From JAZDLR01 sp964540995 (GTDB taxonomy: Bacteria; Patescibacteriota; Patescibacteriia; UBA1558; 2-01-FULL-52-15): 64,000 nucleotides of DNA. A program made the translations under genes and the position numbers. The notes beneath the pieces were generated by a model that worked only from the letters and a program-made list of their open reading frames with translations, was not told the origin of the DNA and did not search any database. Shown one piece after another: positions 18,975-27,454 of the stretch. The stretch lies in NCBI GenBank assembly GCA_964540995.1, contig CAZIOU010000001.1:62001-126000 (forward strand), read 5' to 3'. The stretch's first letter is position 1; each line of letters begins with the position of its first letter.

Positions 18975-19642
18975 TGTTTCGCTTCTAATGTATGGGCGAT
19001 AAGTCCTGGTACTCGTCCAAGGATAAATAAGCCCGTCGCAGCTTCTGCTGGAATCCCGACATCGAGTGCGGTAGCTGCTATAGCCCCATCAATATTCAGA
19101 GGTAGGGGCTTACCTTTCTGTTCGGCCAATTCTTTTTCGACTGCCTGCATATAACGGAAGTGATCAATTGGTAGTCCATGTCGATTCAGAGCATCAAAGA
19201 GTATGACTGCGCGTTCATCTTCTGTGACAATTCGGTGTCCGAAACCCGCGAGCCTGACGCCGTCACGTAGCGCTGTAGCTACAGCGTCATGAGCGCTTAC
19301 ATTTTTTTTTAATTGATGTTGTAGCCAGCGTGCAGCATCTTCGGTCGCACCGCCATGTGCTGGACCCATTGCTTGGAGACCAGCAGCTAGACAATGTTCT
19401 AAGCGTTGTCCGTCACGTGCAGCTTGGCGTAATGCTTGGGCTGAAATAGTGTCAGGACCATGATCGAGACACAATGAGAGTAATAGATTCAATATCTCGT
19501 GTATGGCTGGTGTGATCCTCTTTCCGGTGATGATAAAGTAGGCGTTCGTGACGAAATCTTGCTCTTGTGCCAAGGCAATCAACGATTGACCATGGATGGT
19601 CATACGATTATCTTCGAGACGAGAAAATGTTGATTCATTCAT
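18971..19642 (-). CDS. Citryl-CoA lyase-like protein (citrate synthase fold; lyase part of ATP-citrate lyase)
   Basis: 223 residues, about half a normal citrate synthase but near the size of the lyase domain of ATP-citrate lyase or Ccl. The three catalytic positions of the fold are present: H61 in CLDHGPD, H136 in LAGFGHRIV and D185 in PLNIDGAIA. The end, TGLFILGRVPGLIAHTLE, resembles the lyase domain of ATP-citrate lyase more than a TCA-cycle citrate synthase. It should cleave citryl-CoA to acetyl-CoA and oxaloacetate, or the reverse. It overlaps its partner gene by 8 bases and the flippase by 4. A different but related acid substrate cannot be excluded. Confidence 0.8.
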   Translation of the reverse strand: MNESTFSRLEDNRMTIHGQSLIALAQEQDFVTNAYFIITGKRITPAIHEILNLLLSLCLDHGPDTISAQALRQAARDGQRLEHCLAAGLQAMGPAHGGATEDAARWLQHQLKKNVSAHDAVATALRDGVRLAGFGHRIVTEDERAVILFDALNRHGLPIDHFRYMQAVEKELAEQKGKPLPLNIDGAIAATALDVGIPAEAATGLFILGRVPGLIAHTLEAKQ

Positions 19643-20534
19643 GGTTGTGGAGATAGTGACTTAATTCATTATAGTTGGTTAGGATCGTTATGCCTAGTTG
19701 CTGTAATGTTTGAATTCTCTGTGAGAGATTTCCTGTGTGCATTGCTTGTAATGATTCGAGATGACCAAACGCGGTATTACTCGGGAGTGAATCAAGTGAA
19801 GATCCGGCGATAATCAGGTACGTTGGTTTATGGTGGGGATGTTGTTGATAATAGAGTTCGATTTCTTGTAGATCACTATACGTGAGCTCTTCAAAAATAA
19901 TATTAGCGTGCGTTTCTGGATCTTCTTCTGTCATAGTAATAATGTCAGGTAACCGGAGTCCGCAAATTTTTTCCGACCCGAGATGCAATGCGCCGCGAAT
20001 ACCCGTGTTGGTATGATACAGATAATTTGCAAGTTCATTGGTCATGCCGCCTGAGCGGGAAATGACGGTCCAATGTCCTGGACGGTAGAGATTTTGCGGA
20101 TCATTGCCGCCAAGCATCCCGAGTCGCACCGTATCGGTCATGATCAAGCCAAGCGACCCTGGTCCGAGTAGGACGGCATCAACCGCATCGCACACTTCAT
20201 GGATGAGGGCTAGATCTTTGTAGGGTGTGCCCTCCGTTAAAATGTGGATAATTCCAATATTATTTTCCAGCGCTTCCCTGACAGCAGCCAAGTTTGCTGC
20301 GGGCGGTACATAGATGCTGGTGGCATCACATGGTCCATAGAGAGCGATTGCTTCAGCGACAGAGTTATAAATCGGTACGTCGTGTACTATTTGACCTCCT
20401 TTGCCAGGAGTTACACCAGCCACAATCTTGGTGTGGTAATTTTTCATGAATTGTACGGCTCGTTGGCCTTCAGTGCCAGTAGCACCCTGGACAATCACTT
20501 TCAGATTTTGCGAATGGGTAAAGATATTTCTCAT
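19635..20534 (-). CDS. Phosphohistidine subunit of ATP-citrate lyase/citryl-CoA synthetase type (SucD-like)
   Basis: 299 residues from the ATG at 20534, which overlaps the upstream stop as ATGA. It has a CoA-binding Rossmann domain (VIVQGATGTEGQRAVQF), the ligase motif YRPGHWTVISRSGGMTNEL, very like the ATP-citrate lyase form YRPG..SRSGGM.NEL, and the catalytic histidine H258 in TAFGHLESL, aligned to the phosphohistidine loop (FGHAGA in ATP-citrate lyase). The loop after GH is not the usual AGA, so activity needs testing. With the ATP-grasp partner at 20531 it would form acyl-CoA from ATP, CoA and citrate. An ordinary succinyl-CoA synthetase is less likely given the neighbour motifs. Confidence 0.78.
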   Translation of the reverse strand: MRNIFTHSQNLKVIVQGATGTEGQRAVQFMKNYHTKIVAGVTPGKGGQIVHDVPIYNSVAEAIALYGPCDATSIYVPPAANLAAVREALENNIGIIHILTEGTPYKDLALIHEVCDAVDAVLLGPGSLGLIMTDTVRLGMLGGNDPQNLYRPGHWTVISRSGGMTNELANYLYHTNTGIRGALHLGSEKICGLRLPDIITMTEEDPETHANIIFEELTYSDLQEIELYYQQHPHHKPTYLIIAGSSLDSLPSNTAFGHLESLQAMHTGNLSQRIQTLQQLGITILTNYNELSHYLHNHE

Positions 20535-21697
20535 ATAAATTTCTTCAAGAAATAATCGCATGCTTCCGGTATGCTGGTTTCAGATCCAAACCATGTGATA
20601 TCGAGGTGATGCTCAGCAGCACACTCTAGCATGAGCCGTTTGGCTTCATCCTCACCAGGACCTCCACGACGAATCACGATCGGATAGGTTGGCTTCACCT
20701 CTGCTAGTGCGGCAGCAATACCCTTCATGCTCTCATCAATTTTAGTGAAATTGGCTACGGCCCCGGCTATCAAGAGGCCTCGCTGATCTGGTTTCGAGAT
20801 CACCACTCGAGTGAGGGCTTCTACTTTTTCTTTTACCGGATTACCACTGAATTCAGAATAATTACCCGGTTTGATACCAGCAGCGACGAGATAATCAAAT
20901 ACAAGAATACTGGCGCCGCCGCCCGATAGTAATAATGCTATATCGCCGTCTAATTCTGTATAGCGACAGGGGGTGCCTTTGTATTCAGGCTTCTGATTGA
21001 TTTCTGTGATGAGTCGCTCTCGTTCCGATGGAATGCGATTTCGTACTTCAGCAAAGCGACTAAAATGTTCTGTTTGTCGGAATTTTGCTCGATTATCGAG
21101 CTCGATTTTGGCATCGAGGGCTACTATGCTCCCTTCGCTGGTGATTGCTAAAGGATTAATTTCTAGAAATAGGCAATCATATTTAAAAAAGGTCGATATG
21201 AGTTGGTTCCCGATCTTCACTAAAAGGGCGATCAGTGTTTGATCGAGATTGAGAGCTTGGAGGTCGGCTGCGGATATCGTACTTTGGACGTGTATAGGAA
21301 GAGACCATAATGGTTGATCGCTTTGTTCTACATCAGTACCACCATCTGTTTTGAACACGATAATCGGTGATTGCTGAGTGTAATCATAGCTGATCGAACA
21401 ATAGATTTCCTTGCTATTGGAAATCAGTTCTTCAAGTAGGAGACCACCTTGCATTATATCTGCTTGCGCCGTTAGAGACGTCCAGAATTCGCGAAGCTCT
21501 TCTTTGGATTGCACGGTGCGTATGAGACCGCGTTTACCTCGTTTACCTTGTACGGTTTGCACTTTGGCAACACAAGGGAAATTATCAGTCACCACTTGGT
21601 CGATGTCTGCTAGGTTGGTGAGTAATGCAAATTGACGAGGGGTGGGCACTCCTTCAGTTAGTAGTATTGACTTAGCTTGTGATTCGGTTAGACGCAT
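20531..21697 (-). CDS. ATP-grasp subunit of ATP-citrate lyase/citryl-CoA synthetase type (AclB/SucC-like)
   Basis: 388 residues. The N-terminal half is an ATP-grasp domain (CVAKVQTVQGKRGKRGLI, FLEINPLAITSEG, ALDAKIELDNRAKFR). The C-terminal half carries motifs that separate ATP-citrate lyase from succinyl-CoA synthetase: GNYSEFSGNP (279-287), AGAVANFTKI (about 311-320) and VIRRGGPGED (341-350). These match the citrate-binding region of ATP-citrate lyase as I remember it. The ATG at 21697 shares one base with the stop of the sugar transferase (TAATG), so it is translated right after it. Product inferred: phosphorylation and CoA activation of citrate or a similar acid. Confidence 0.8.
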   Translation of the reverse strand: MRLTESQAKSILLTEGVPTPRQFALLTNLADIDQVVTDNFPCVAKVQTVQGKRGKRGLIRTVQSKEELREFWTSLTAQADIMQGGLLLEELISNSKEIYCSISYDYTQQSPIIVFKTDGGTDVEQSDQPLWSLPIHVQSTISAADLQALNLDQTLIALLVKIGNQLISTFFKYDCLFLEINPLAITSEGSIVALDAKIELDNRAKFRQTEHFSRFAEVRNRIPSERERLITEINQKPEYKGTPCRYTELDGDIALLLSGGGASILVFDYLVAAGIKPGNYSEFSGNPVKEKVEALTRVVISKPDQRGLLIAGAVANFTKIDESMKGIAAALAEVKPTYPIVIRRGGPGEDEAKRLMLECAAEHHLDITWFGSETSIPEACDYFLKKFI

Positions 21698-23076
21698 TAT
21701 TGTCCTAGTGAACGGTTCAGAACCGTGTTGATAGTTTTCAGAATAATTGAAGCGTCGAGTGTAAACGAGCGGTTCTTAATATAAAATAGATCATATTGCA
21801 ATTTGACCAAGGCATCTTCGATTGAATCACCGTAGGGATAGTTGATCTGTGCCCAGCCGCTCAGTCCTGGTTTGACCAACAGACGTTCGTTATAAAACGG
21901 GATCTGTTCACCTAAAATTTTAATAAATTCTGGACGTTCTGGCCGTGGTCCTACGAAAGTCATCTCACCGCGGAGAATGTTGATTACTTGTGGGATTTCA
22001 TCGAGACGACTAGTACGCATGATACGGCCAATGCCAGTTACACGGGGATCTTGTTTGCTAGCCCAGACAGCTTGGCCCGAGCTTTCCGCATCCACACGCA
22101 TGGAGCGGAATTTAAGGGTTTTGAAAGTTTTGCCACCCTTACCAGTGCGCACTTGAGAATAGAAGATTGGGCCGCGGGACTCGAGCTTAATCAAGATCAT
22201 CAATATGATGGTTATGGGCAGCGTTACCAATCCGAGCAGCAGTGACATGAGGATATCTTCAAGTCGTTTGATTACTTCGTAAGCTTTCTTTCGGCCCTGC
22301 GTTAAGTTTTGTAAAAACCAAGTTTTTTCTAGAGAAGTTACCGGTACCTTACCGGTAATAGCTTCGTAGAAATCAGGGAATGAATAGTAGCGCAATTTAA
22401 GATCCAACGTATCGAATAAGTATTTAGAAACTTGGCCGCTATTTTTCTGATCCGTAGCTGTCACTACAGTAGCAATGCGATTATCTTGGATGAACTGTCG
22501 CAGACTGATAAGATCCTTTTTTTGCGGTACAGAAGAAAGCTCGATCGGCAGGGGGAAGGCGGTCAGATTGATCAAAGCGGCGGTCTTGTATCCTAACTGC
22601 GGCTTGCGTTGCATCTCGATCACGAGATTGACAGTTTCTTTATCAATCCCAATGAATAGGACATTATTGGCTAGGCGTGAGCTGCTACTGATGGAATAAA
22701 ATAGTCTCCGCCATAGTAAGAATAAGAGGGTGTAGACGACTACTAATACGAGGAGGCTGGTTTGCGGTCGCAAACTAGTAAAGCCGGAAGGGACGACATA
22801 GAAGAAGACGAAACCCAGGATTGTGTTGATGACCTGATTTTGCAGCAAATAGCCATAGAAGCGGAAATCATTCTGGGAGGAGTGAACACTATATAAATCA
22901 TTGATAAAGAAGATAGTAATCCAGATAAAAAAGACCAACGTAAAGGGCAAGAAATGACGTTGGTACAATTGAGATGAAAAACTGTCATTATAACGAATAA
23001 CTAGAGTAATCCACAGAGCTATATAGAGTAGAAGGACGTCACCAGCAAATAACAGTAGTTTCTTGAGGGTAATCAT
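21697..23076 (-). CDS. Polyprenyl-phosphate glycosyl-1-phosphate transferase (initiating enzyme, WbaP/WcaJ type)
   Basis: 459 residues: about four or five N-terminal membrane helices, a CoA-binding-like middle domain (VLFIGIDKETVNLVIEMQ) and a C-terminal bacterial sugar transferase domain with FYSQVRTGKGGKTFKTLKF, TSRLDEIPQVINILRGEM, FVGPRPERPEF and KPGLSGWAQINYPYG. This enzyme moves hexose-1-phosphate onto undecaprenyl phosphate and starts glycan assembly. A good promoter (23091-23119) lies just upstream with only about 7 bases of leader. It heads the operon that continues with the three citryl-CoA-type genes and the flippase. Confidence 0.9.
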   Translation of the reverse strand: MITLKKLLLFAGDVLLLYIALWITLVIRYNDSFSSQLYQRHFLPFTLVFFIWITIFFINDLYSVHSSQNDFRFYGYLLQNQVINTILGFVFFYVVPSGFTSLRPQTSLLVLVVVYTLLFLLWRRLFYSISSSSRLANNVLFIGIDKETVNLVIEMQRKPQLGYKTAALINLTAFPLPIELSSVPQKKDLISLRQFIQDNRIATVVTATDQKNSGQVSKYLFDTLDLKLRYYSFPDFYEAITGKVPVTSLEKTWFLQNLTQGRKKAYEVIKRLEDILMSLLLGLVTLPITIILMILIKLESRGPIFYSQVRTGKGGKTFKTLKFRSMRVDAESSGQAVWASKQDPRVTGIGRIMRTSRLDEIPQVINILRGEMTFVGPRPERPEFIKILGEQIPFYNERLLVKPGLSGWAQINYPYGDSIEDALVKLQYDLFYIKNRSFTLDASIILKTINTVLNRSLGQ

Positions 23077-23090
23077 AGAATAATAGCTAT

Positions 23091-23119
23091 AATATAAGAT
23101 GAAAACAATAATTTGTCAA
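23091..23119 (-). promoter_or_regulatory. Promoter of the sugar transferase / citryl-CoA-type / flippase operon
   Basis: On the minus strand a TTGACA box (23119-23114) is separated by exactly 17 bases from TATATT (23096-23091). The start codon at 23076 is 14 bases beyond the -10 box, giving a leader of only about 7 bases. It is divergent from, and partly interleaved with, the promoter of the subtilase gene. Confidence 0.7.
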
Positions 23120-23125
23120 ATCCAG

Positions 23126-23154
23126 TTGATAGGAAGCTTCAACTCTTGTATAAT
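23126..23154 (+). promoter_or_regulatory. Promoter of the subtilase gene
   Basis: TTGATA (23126-23131), 17-base spacer, TATAAT (23149-23154). The expected transcription start is about 23161, so only about six bases precede the ATG at 23167. This placement rules out an in-frame TTG at 23113 as the start. Confidence 0.7.
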
Positions 23155-23166
23155 TGCAATGATTTC

Positions 23167-25191
23167 ATGAAAAAAATTACTTCTCTTTTCGTCGCTTGCT
23201 TCGTAGTAAGCAGTTTGATTATTGGTCAATCGGCTCAAGCTTATATTCCCAATGATCCGCACATTGATGAGCAGGGTTACCTACAACGAATCAATGCTTT
23301 CACTGGCTGGGACTATGTACTGAAGCACCCAGTGAGTAAGCCTATTATTGTCGCAGTTCTTGATACTGGCGTTGACCTAACCCATCCTGATATTAGCGAT
23401 TCTATCTGGACCAATGCGAGGGAAATCCCTGGCAACAGTATTGATGACGATAATAATAGCTATATTGACGATGTGCATGGTTGGAATTTTATCGATGGCA
23501 ATAATGACCCCGAGCCAACTATTTCTCCCGCCTTTCAGGGCGATGCGGTCAGTCACGGCACTATCGTCGCTGGTATTATTGGTGCTGGCTTTGATAACGG
23601 TGTCGGAATATCTGGCTTAGCTCCTAAAGTACTGATCATGCCGATCAAGGCGCTGGACAGTCGTGGCTCGGGCAATACGCTGGTACTGGCTCAGGCTATC
23701 GATTATGCAGTAGATAATGGCGCCGATGTCATCAATTTAAGTTTGGTGGGCAAAGTACTCGATCCGCGTCTCACTGATGCTATTGCTCGGGCTCACTCAC
23801 GGAACATTGCCGTGGTGGCTGCGGCTGGTAATGAAGAGGTTTACGGAAATGATCTCAATAGTTCACCACGTTATCCGGTCTGTGACGCATCGGGCGTCAA
23901 TCAGGTGCTCGGAGTTGCTTCCATCGATAGTGATAATGTACTGAGTCAATTCTCCAATTATGGCTCGCACTGCGTCGACATCTCTGCCCCTGGCACCAAT
24001 ATCTATTCCACCACCCCGATCATTCCGGGCAATCAGCAGTTTACCCAGCTCTATAGTGGCGGCTGGACTGGTACATCAGTGGCAGCGCCCATGGTCAGCG
24101 CTACTATTGCCAATATCAAGCGTATCGCACCGAAGCTGACGCTTGATACTATTTACAATATTATTATCAATAACACCACCAATGTGCAGCTGGCTAACCC
24201 CAGTAATCCCAAAGCGTTGGGCGGTGGTTTATTGAATATGGGTGAAGCCTTGATGGTGGCCGACAGATTGCAACAGCAGCAATCTCAATTGTTGGCTATT
24301 GCACCGTTGGCGGGTAAACCGGAGGTTTCATTAGTCAATAGGCAAGGAGTAGTTCAGTCATCATTTTTGGCCTACGCAGCCAATTTTACAGGAGGGGTCA
24401 TAGTAGCTACGGGTGATGTCGATGGCGATGGTCAGTCAGATATTGTCACGGCGCCGTATAGCAATGGTGGGCCACATATTCGTATCTTTGACGCGAGCGG
24501 TCATCTCAAAGGTCAATTCATGGCATTTGGCGGTAAATGGAAAACTGGCTTTAGCTTAGCTCTGGGAGATGTCGATGGTGATGGAGTCAATGAAATCATA
24601 GTCGCCCCCAATGGTGGTGCGGCCAGCACCGTGGGAGTCTTTGATTATCAAGGACACAAGAAATCTGAGTTTCTAGCTTACGATCAGAAATTCCGAGGTG
24701 GCAGTTTGTTGGCCGTGGGTGACGTTGATAACGATGGTCTGGCCGATATTATGACTATACCACGGCAGTCTGGTGGCCCCCATGTCCGCGTCTTTGATGC
24801 TAAGGGTGCGGTCAAAGCACAATTCATGGCCTTTGATACGAAGTCACGAGGTCCTTTCGCCTTAACGAGCGGCGATGTTGATCATGATGGTAGTCCAGAA
24901 ATTGTGGCTGCCGACATGAGTAGTGCCAAAGTCAATGTCCGCGTCTTCGACGGTACCGGTGCTCAGAAAAATACCTGGCCGTTATTTCCGCAGCTGAAGC
25001 CCAAAAGTTATAAGATTGGCATGGTTACTGGCGATACTACCGGTGATGGTTTGACTGATCTGCTATTTTACGCCACCGACCGATCAATTCAGAGCATTGA
25101 TACCTACGATTATAGCGGTCATTTGCTCAATCGACTGACCAGTAAATTGGTCAATGGTCGCGGTTGGTCAGTAAGTATTTTGAATCGATGA
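23167..25191 (+). CDS. Secreted subtilisin-family serine protease with C-terminal FG-GAP/VCBS-like repeats
   Basis: 674 residues. Signal peptide at 1-25 (KKITSLFVACF, cleavage after SAQA). The S8 catalytic triad is visible: D66 in VAVLDTGVDL, H130 in SHGTIVAGI and S304 in WTGTSVAAPM, with N221 in AAGNEE as oxyanion residue. After residue 390 come five repeats with a calcium-binding look (GDVDGDGQSDI, GDVDGDGVNEI, GDVDNDGLADI, GDVDHDGSPEI, GDTTGDGLTDL), predicted to fold as a beta-propeller-like unit. Probably acts outside the cell, cutting surface or host proteins. Its stop overlaps the GtrA gene (ATGA), so the protease and glycan genes are transcribed together. Confidence 0.88.
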   Translation: MKKITSLFVACFVVSSLIIGQSAQAYIPNDPHIDEQGYLQRINAFTGWDYVLKHPVSKPIIVAVLDTGVDLTHPDISDSIWTNAREIPGNSIDDDNNSYIDDVHGWNFIDGNNDPEPTISPAFQGDAVSHGTIVAGIIGAGFDNGVGISGLAPKVLIMPIKALDSRGSGNTLVLAQAIDYAVDNGADVINLSLVGKVLDPRLTDAIARAHSRNIAVVAAAGNEEVYGNDLNSSPRYPVCDASGVNQVLGVASIDSDNVLSQFSNYGSHCVDISAPGTNIYSTTPIIPGNQQFTQLYSGGWTGTSVAAPMVSATIANIKRIAPKLTLDTIYNIIINNTTNVQLANPSNPKALGGGLLNMGEALMVADRLQQQQSQLLAIAPLAGKPEVSLVNRQGVVQSSFLAYAANFTGGVIVATGDVDGDGQSDIVTAPYSNGGPHIRIFDASGHLKGQFMAFGGKWKTGFSLALGDVDGDGVNEIIVAPNGGAASTVGVFDYQGHKKSEFLAYDQKFRGGSLLAVGDVDNDGLADIMTIPRQSGGPHVRVFDAKGAVKAQFMAFDTKSRGPFALTSGDVDHDGSPEIVAADMSSAKVNVRVFDGTGAQKNTWPLFPQLKPKSYKIGMVTGDTTGDGLTDLLFYATDRSIQSIDTYDYSGHLLNRLTSKLVNGRGWSVSILNR

Positions 25192-25634
25192 GGCAGTTCT
25201 ACCACCAATTACGTTCCCTATGGTACCGTTTCTTCTTGGTTCGACGTTACCCTGTGTTGTCGCAGCTCACCAAGTTTGCTGTGGTAGGCTCTACTAGTTT
25301 TATTCTTGATCTGTCGATATATTTGGGACTTACTCGTTGGGCCGGCTGGTATTATTTGTTAGCCAATACAGTTTCTTTCCTAGTGGCAGTACTGTGGGGT
25401 TTCCTAGCCAATCGATTATGGACCTTTAGACAAGGCGCAGGGCACATGGGTAAGCAGTATGGCAAATTTCTGACAGTCAGCACCGGTGGTTTGGTGTTGG
25501 CTACGGGCTTGCTCTATCTGTTGGTGGATTTCACACCGTTACACGATGTGGTGGCTAAGCTGGTAGTTGCTATTATCGTTATGATCTGGAACTTTACTTG
25601 GAATAAATACTGGACTTTCCGTTCTCATGATTAG
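25188..25634 (+). CDS. GtrA-family membrane protein
   Basis: 148 residues with four membrane segments in the GtrA/DPMS order (TKFAVVGSTSFILDLSIY, LANTVSFLVAVLWGFLANR, WTFR, then a final NFTWNKYWTF). GtrA proteins assist the flipping or use of polyprenyl-phosphate-linked monosaccharides. ATG at 25188 overlaps the protease stop, and the gene overlaps the following polyprenol-phosphate glycosyltransferase by 8 bases, the usual functional pair. Confidence 0.85.
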   Translation: MRQFYHQLRSLWYRFFLVRRYPVLSQLTKFAVVGSTSFILDLSIYLGLTRWAGWYYLLANTVSFLVAVLWGFLANRLWTFRQGAGHMGKQYGKFLTVSTGGLVLATGLLYLLVDFTPLHDVVAKLVVAIIVMIWNFTWNKYWTFRSHD

Positions 25635-26325
25635 CATCGTCGTGCCGGCTTACAATGAGTCGGCGGTTATTATCCCGACACTTCAGAGAATCCGATCGTT
25701 TATGCAGCAGCACTATGGTGCTGATTTTGAGTTGTTGGTGGCAGATGATGGTTCAACTGATGATACGGCTGCTTTAGTGCGAACTCAGTCGGATGTTACC
25801 TTGCTGACGTTGCCCCATCGAGGTAAGGGAGCGGCGGTCAGGGCTGGAGTATTGGCTGCGCGCGGGGAGATGATACTTTTCACTGATGCTGATAATTCTA
25901 CTGATATTGAGCATTTACCGGCCTTTGTACAAGCTCTCGGGGAGCATGATATTGTCATCGGCTCTCGGCAAGTCGATCAAGCAGCCATTGTTGTGCCCCA
26001 ACCATGGTTGAAGCAATTTCTGGGACGTTTGGGTAATGCTATGATTCAAGTTTTGCTGCTGCCGGGCATCAAAGATACTCAGTGTGGTTTCAAGCTTTTC
26101 CGTTCCTCGTGCAAGGTACTATTCGAGCAGCAACGACGTGATGATTGGGCTTTTGATTTCGAGATTTTGTTCTTAGCTCGTAAACGTCATTTGTCAGTAA
26201 TCGAGCTGCCAGTACGCTGGGTCAATAACTTCGATACTAAGGTCAAACCGTGGTCCTATGTGACTACACTGCTGGCTGTTTTTAGTGTACAATATAACTA
26301 TCTTACTCATCGCTATACATTATGA
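25627..26325 (+). CDS. GT2 polyprenol-phosphate glycosyltransferase (DPM1-like)
   Basis: 232 residues with the GT-A signatures SIVVPAYNESAVI, LVADDGSTDDTA and the metal site FTDADNSTD. IKDTQCGFKLFR is typical of dolichol-phosphate mannose synthase-like enzymes. It has no long hydrophobic C-terminal anchor and probably relies on the GtrA partner. It loads a single sugar on undecaprenyl phosphate for GT-C enzymes such as those at 1521 and 35119. Confidence 0.87.
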   Translation: MISIVVPAYNESAVIIPTLQRIRSFMQQHYGADFELLVADDGSTDDTAALVRTQSDVTLLTLPHRGKGAAVRAGVLAARGEMILFTDADNSTDIEHLPAFVQALGEHDIVIGSRQVDQAAIVVPQPWLKQFLGRLGNAMIQVLLLPGIKDTQCGFKLFRSSCKVLFEQQRRDDWAFDFEILFLARKRHLSVIELPVRWVNNFDTKVKPWSYVTTLLAVFSVQYNYLTHRYTL

Positions 26326-27362
26326 CCGTACGTTATCCAATAGAGAAAAAAAATATTTTAGTCCTCGGTGGAGCTGGCTTCCTAGGCTCTCATTTGTGTG
26401 AGTTCTTGCTTAAGCGTGGAGATCAAGTTATCTGTGTTGATAACTTTGTTTCTTCTGATGTCGAGAATATCAAGATGATGTTGGAATTTCCCAGCTTCGA
26501 ATTTATCCGTCATGATATCACCGAGCCGTTGGAGCTGGGTGACTTACCAGAACTGAAGAAATTCAAAGTTCGAGCTCAAGGAATTCAAGAAATATACAAC
26601 TTAGCTTGCCCTACAGCACCAGAAGATTTCACTAAATTACCGATCGAAACAGCCAAGGCCAATTCTGTGGGAGTTATTAATTCTTTGGAATTAGCTCGTA
26701 CCTATAATGCTCGTTATTTACTCGTTTCCTCATCGGCTGTCTACGGGCGACCGCCGGATGAAGCCGATATGATCAATGAAAATTTCCTCGGTAATGTCAG
26801 CTTTATCGGACCGCGGGCGTGCTATAACGAAGGTAAACGTTTCGCCGAAACTTTGGTCAGTAGTTGGCGCGATCATTATCAGATGGATACGCGTATCGCG
26901 CGCGTTTTTACTACCTATGGACCGCGTATGATGTTATCCAGTGGCCGTAACGTTCCAGATTTCATCAATAACGCTTTACGCAATCAGCCGATACAGATTC
27001 ACGGCTCTGAAACAACTGGTTCCTCCTTGTGTTATGTCAAAGATATGGTAGAGGGGGTTGTAGCCTTGATGCACAGCTCAGTCAAAGATCCGGTTAATTT
27101 GGGTGGTGATAGTTTCCATACTTTGTTAGAAGTGGCTCAGAAAATTATTGATTTGACTAAATCCCAATCAGAAATCCATTTTGCTGAAGGTTTAGCTTTT
27201 ACTCATAGGCAAGCACTGCCCGATATTGCCTTGGCCAAAGACAAGCTTGGTTGGTTCCCTTTGGTCAGTCTAGATCAAGGCTTAGCCGAAAGTATTGCCT
27301 ACGCTCGTTCATCGTTGACATTGAAGCCCTCCTATGGTGTAGCCGGCGATAGCCAAGATTAG
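26322..27362 (+). CDS. NAD-dependent sugar epimerase/decarboxylase, UDP-glucuronate decarboxylase-like
   Basis: 346 residues of the extended SDR family. NAD-binding glycine motif LGGAGFLGSHLCE, then LACPTAPEDF, SSSAVYGRP, active-site Y-x3-K in GPRACYNEGKRFAE and VFTTYGPRMM. The combination ACP.AP, R.CY.EGKR and TYGPRM is that of UDP-xylose synthase (UDP-glucuronate decarboxylase) rather than of GalE or RmlB. An insertion (about residues 75-90) is longer than in typical members. Overlaps the upstream gene by 4 bases. Product would be UDP-xylose or a 4-keto-pentose; other nucleotide sugars are possible. Confidence 0.75.
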   Translation: MTVRYPIEKKNILVLGGAGFLGSHLCEFLLKRGDQVICVDNFVSSDVENIKMMLEFPSFEFIRHDITEPLELGDLPELKKFKVRAQGIQEIYNLACPTAPEDFTKLPIETAKANSVGVINSLELARTYNARYLLVSSSAVYGRPPDEADMINENFLGNVSFIGPRACYNEGKRFAETLVSSWRDHYQMDTRIARVFTTYGPRMMLSSGRNVPDFINNALRNQPIQIHGSETTGSSLCYVKDMVEGVVALMHSSVKDPVNLGGDSFHTLLEVAQKIIDLTKSQSEIHFAEGLAFTHRQALPDIALAKDKLGWFPLVSLDQGLAESIAYARSSLTLKPSYGVAGDSQD

Positions 27363-27368
27363 ATTTTG

Positions 27369-27398
27369 TTGGTTGATTTTTCCCGGGTTTCGTATAGT
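27369..27398 (+). promoter_or_regulatory. Possible promoter of the 27455 gene run
   Basis: TTGGTT (27369-27374), 18-base spacer and TATAGT (27393-27398) lie in the only larger gap (92 bases) between 25 and 33 kb. A weak GCCC/GGGC hairpin (27411-27428) follows. The -35 match is modest. Confidence 0.35.
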
Positions 27399-27454
27399 AT
27401 TGGGTTACGAGCCCGCTTTTTATTGGGCATTTATCTCACTTTTTGGGCCTATTT

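Noticed and set aside
20531..21697. Ordinary succinyl-CoA synthetase beta subunit
   Set aside because: The C-terminal motifs (ANFT, NYSEFSGNP, RRGGPG) fit ATP-citrate lyase better and a citryl-CoA-lyase-like gene is in the same operon.
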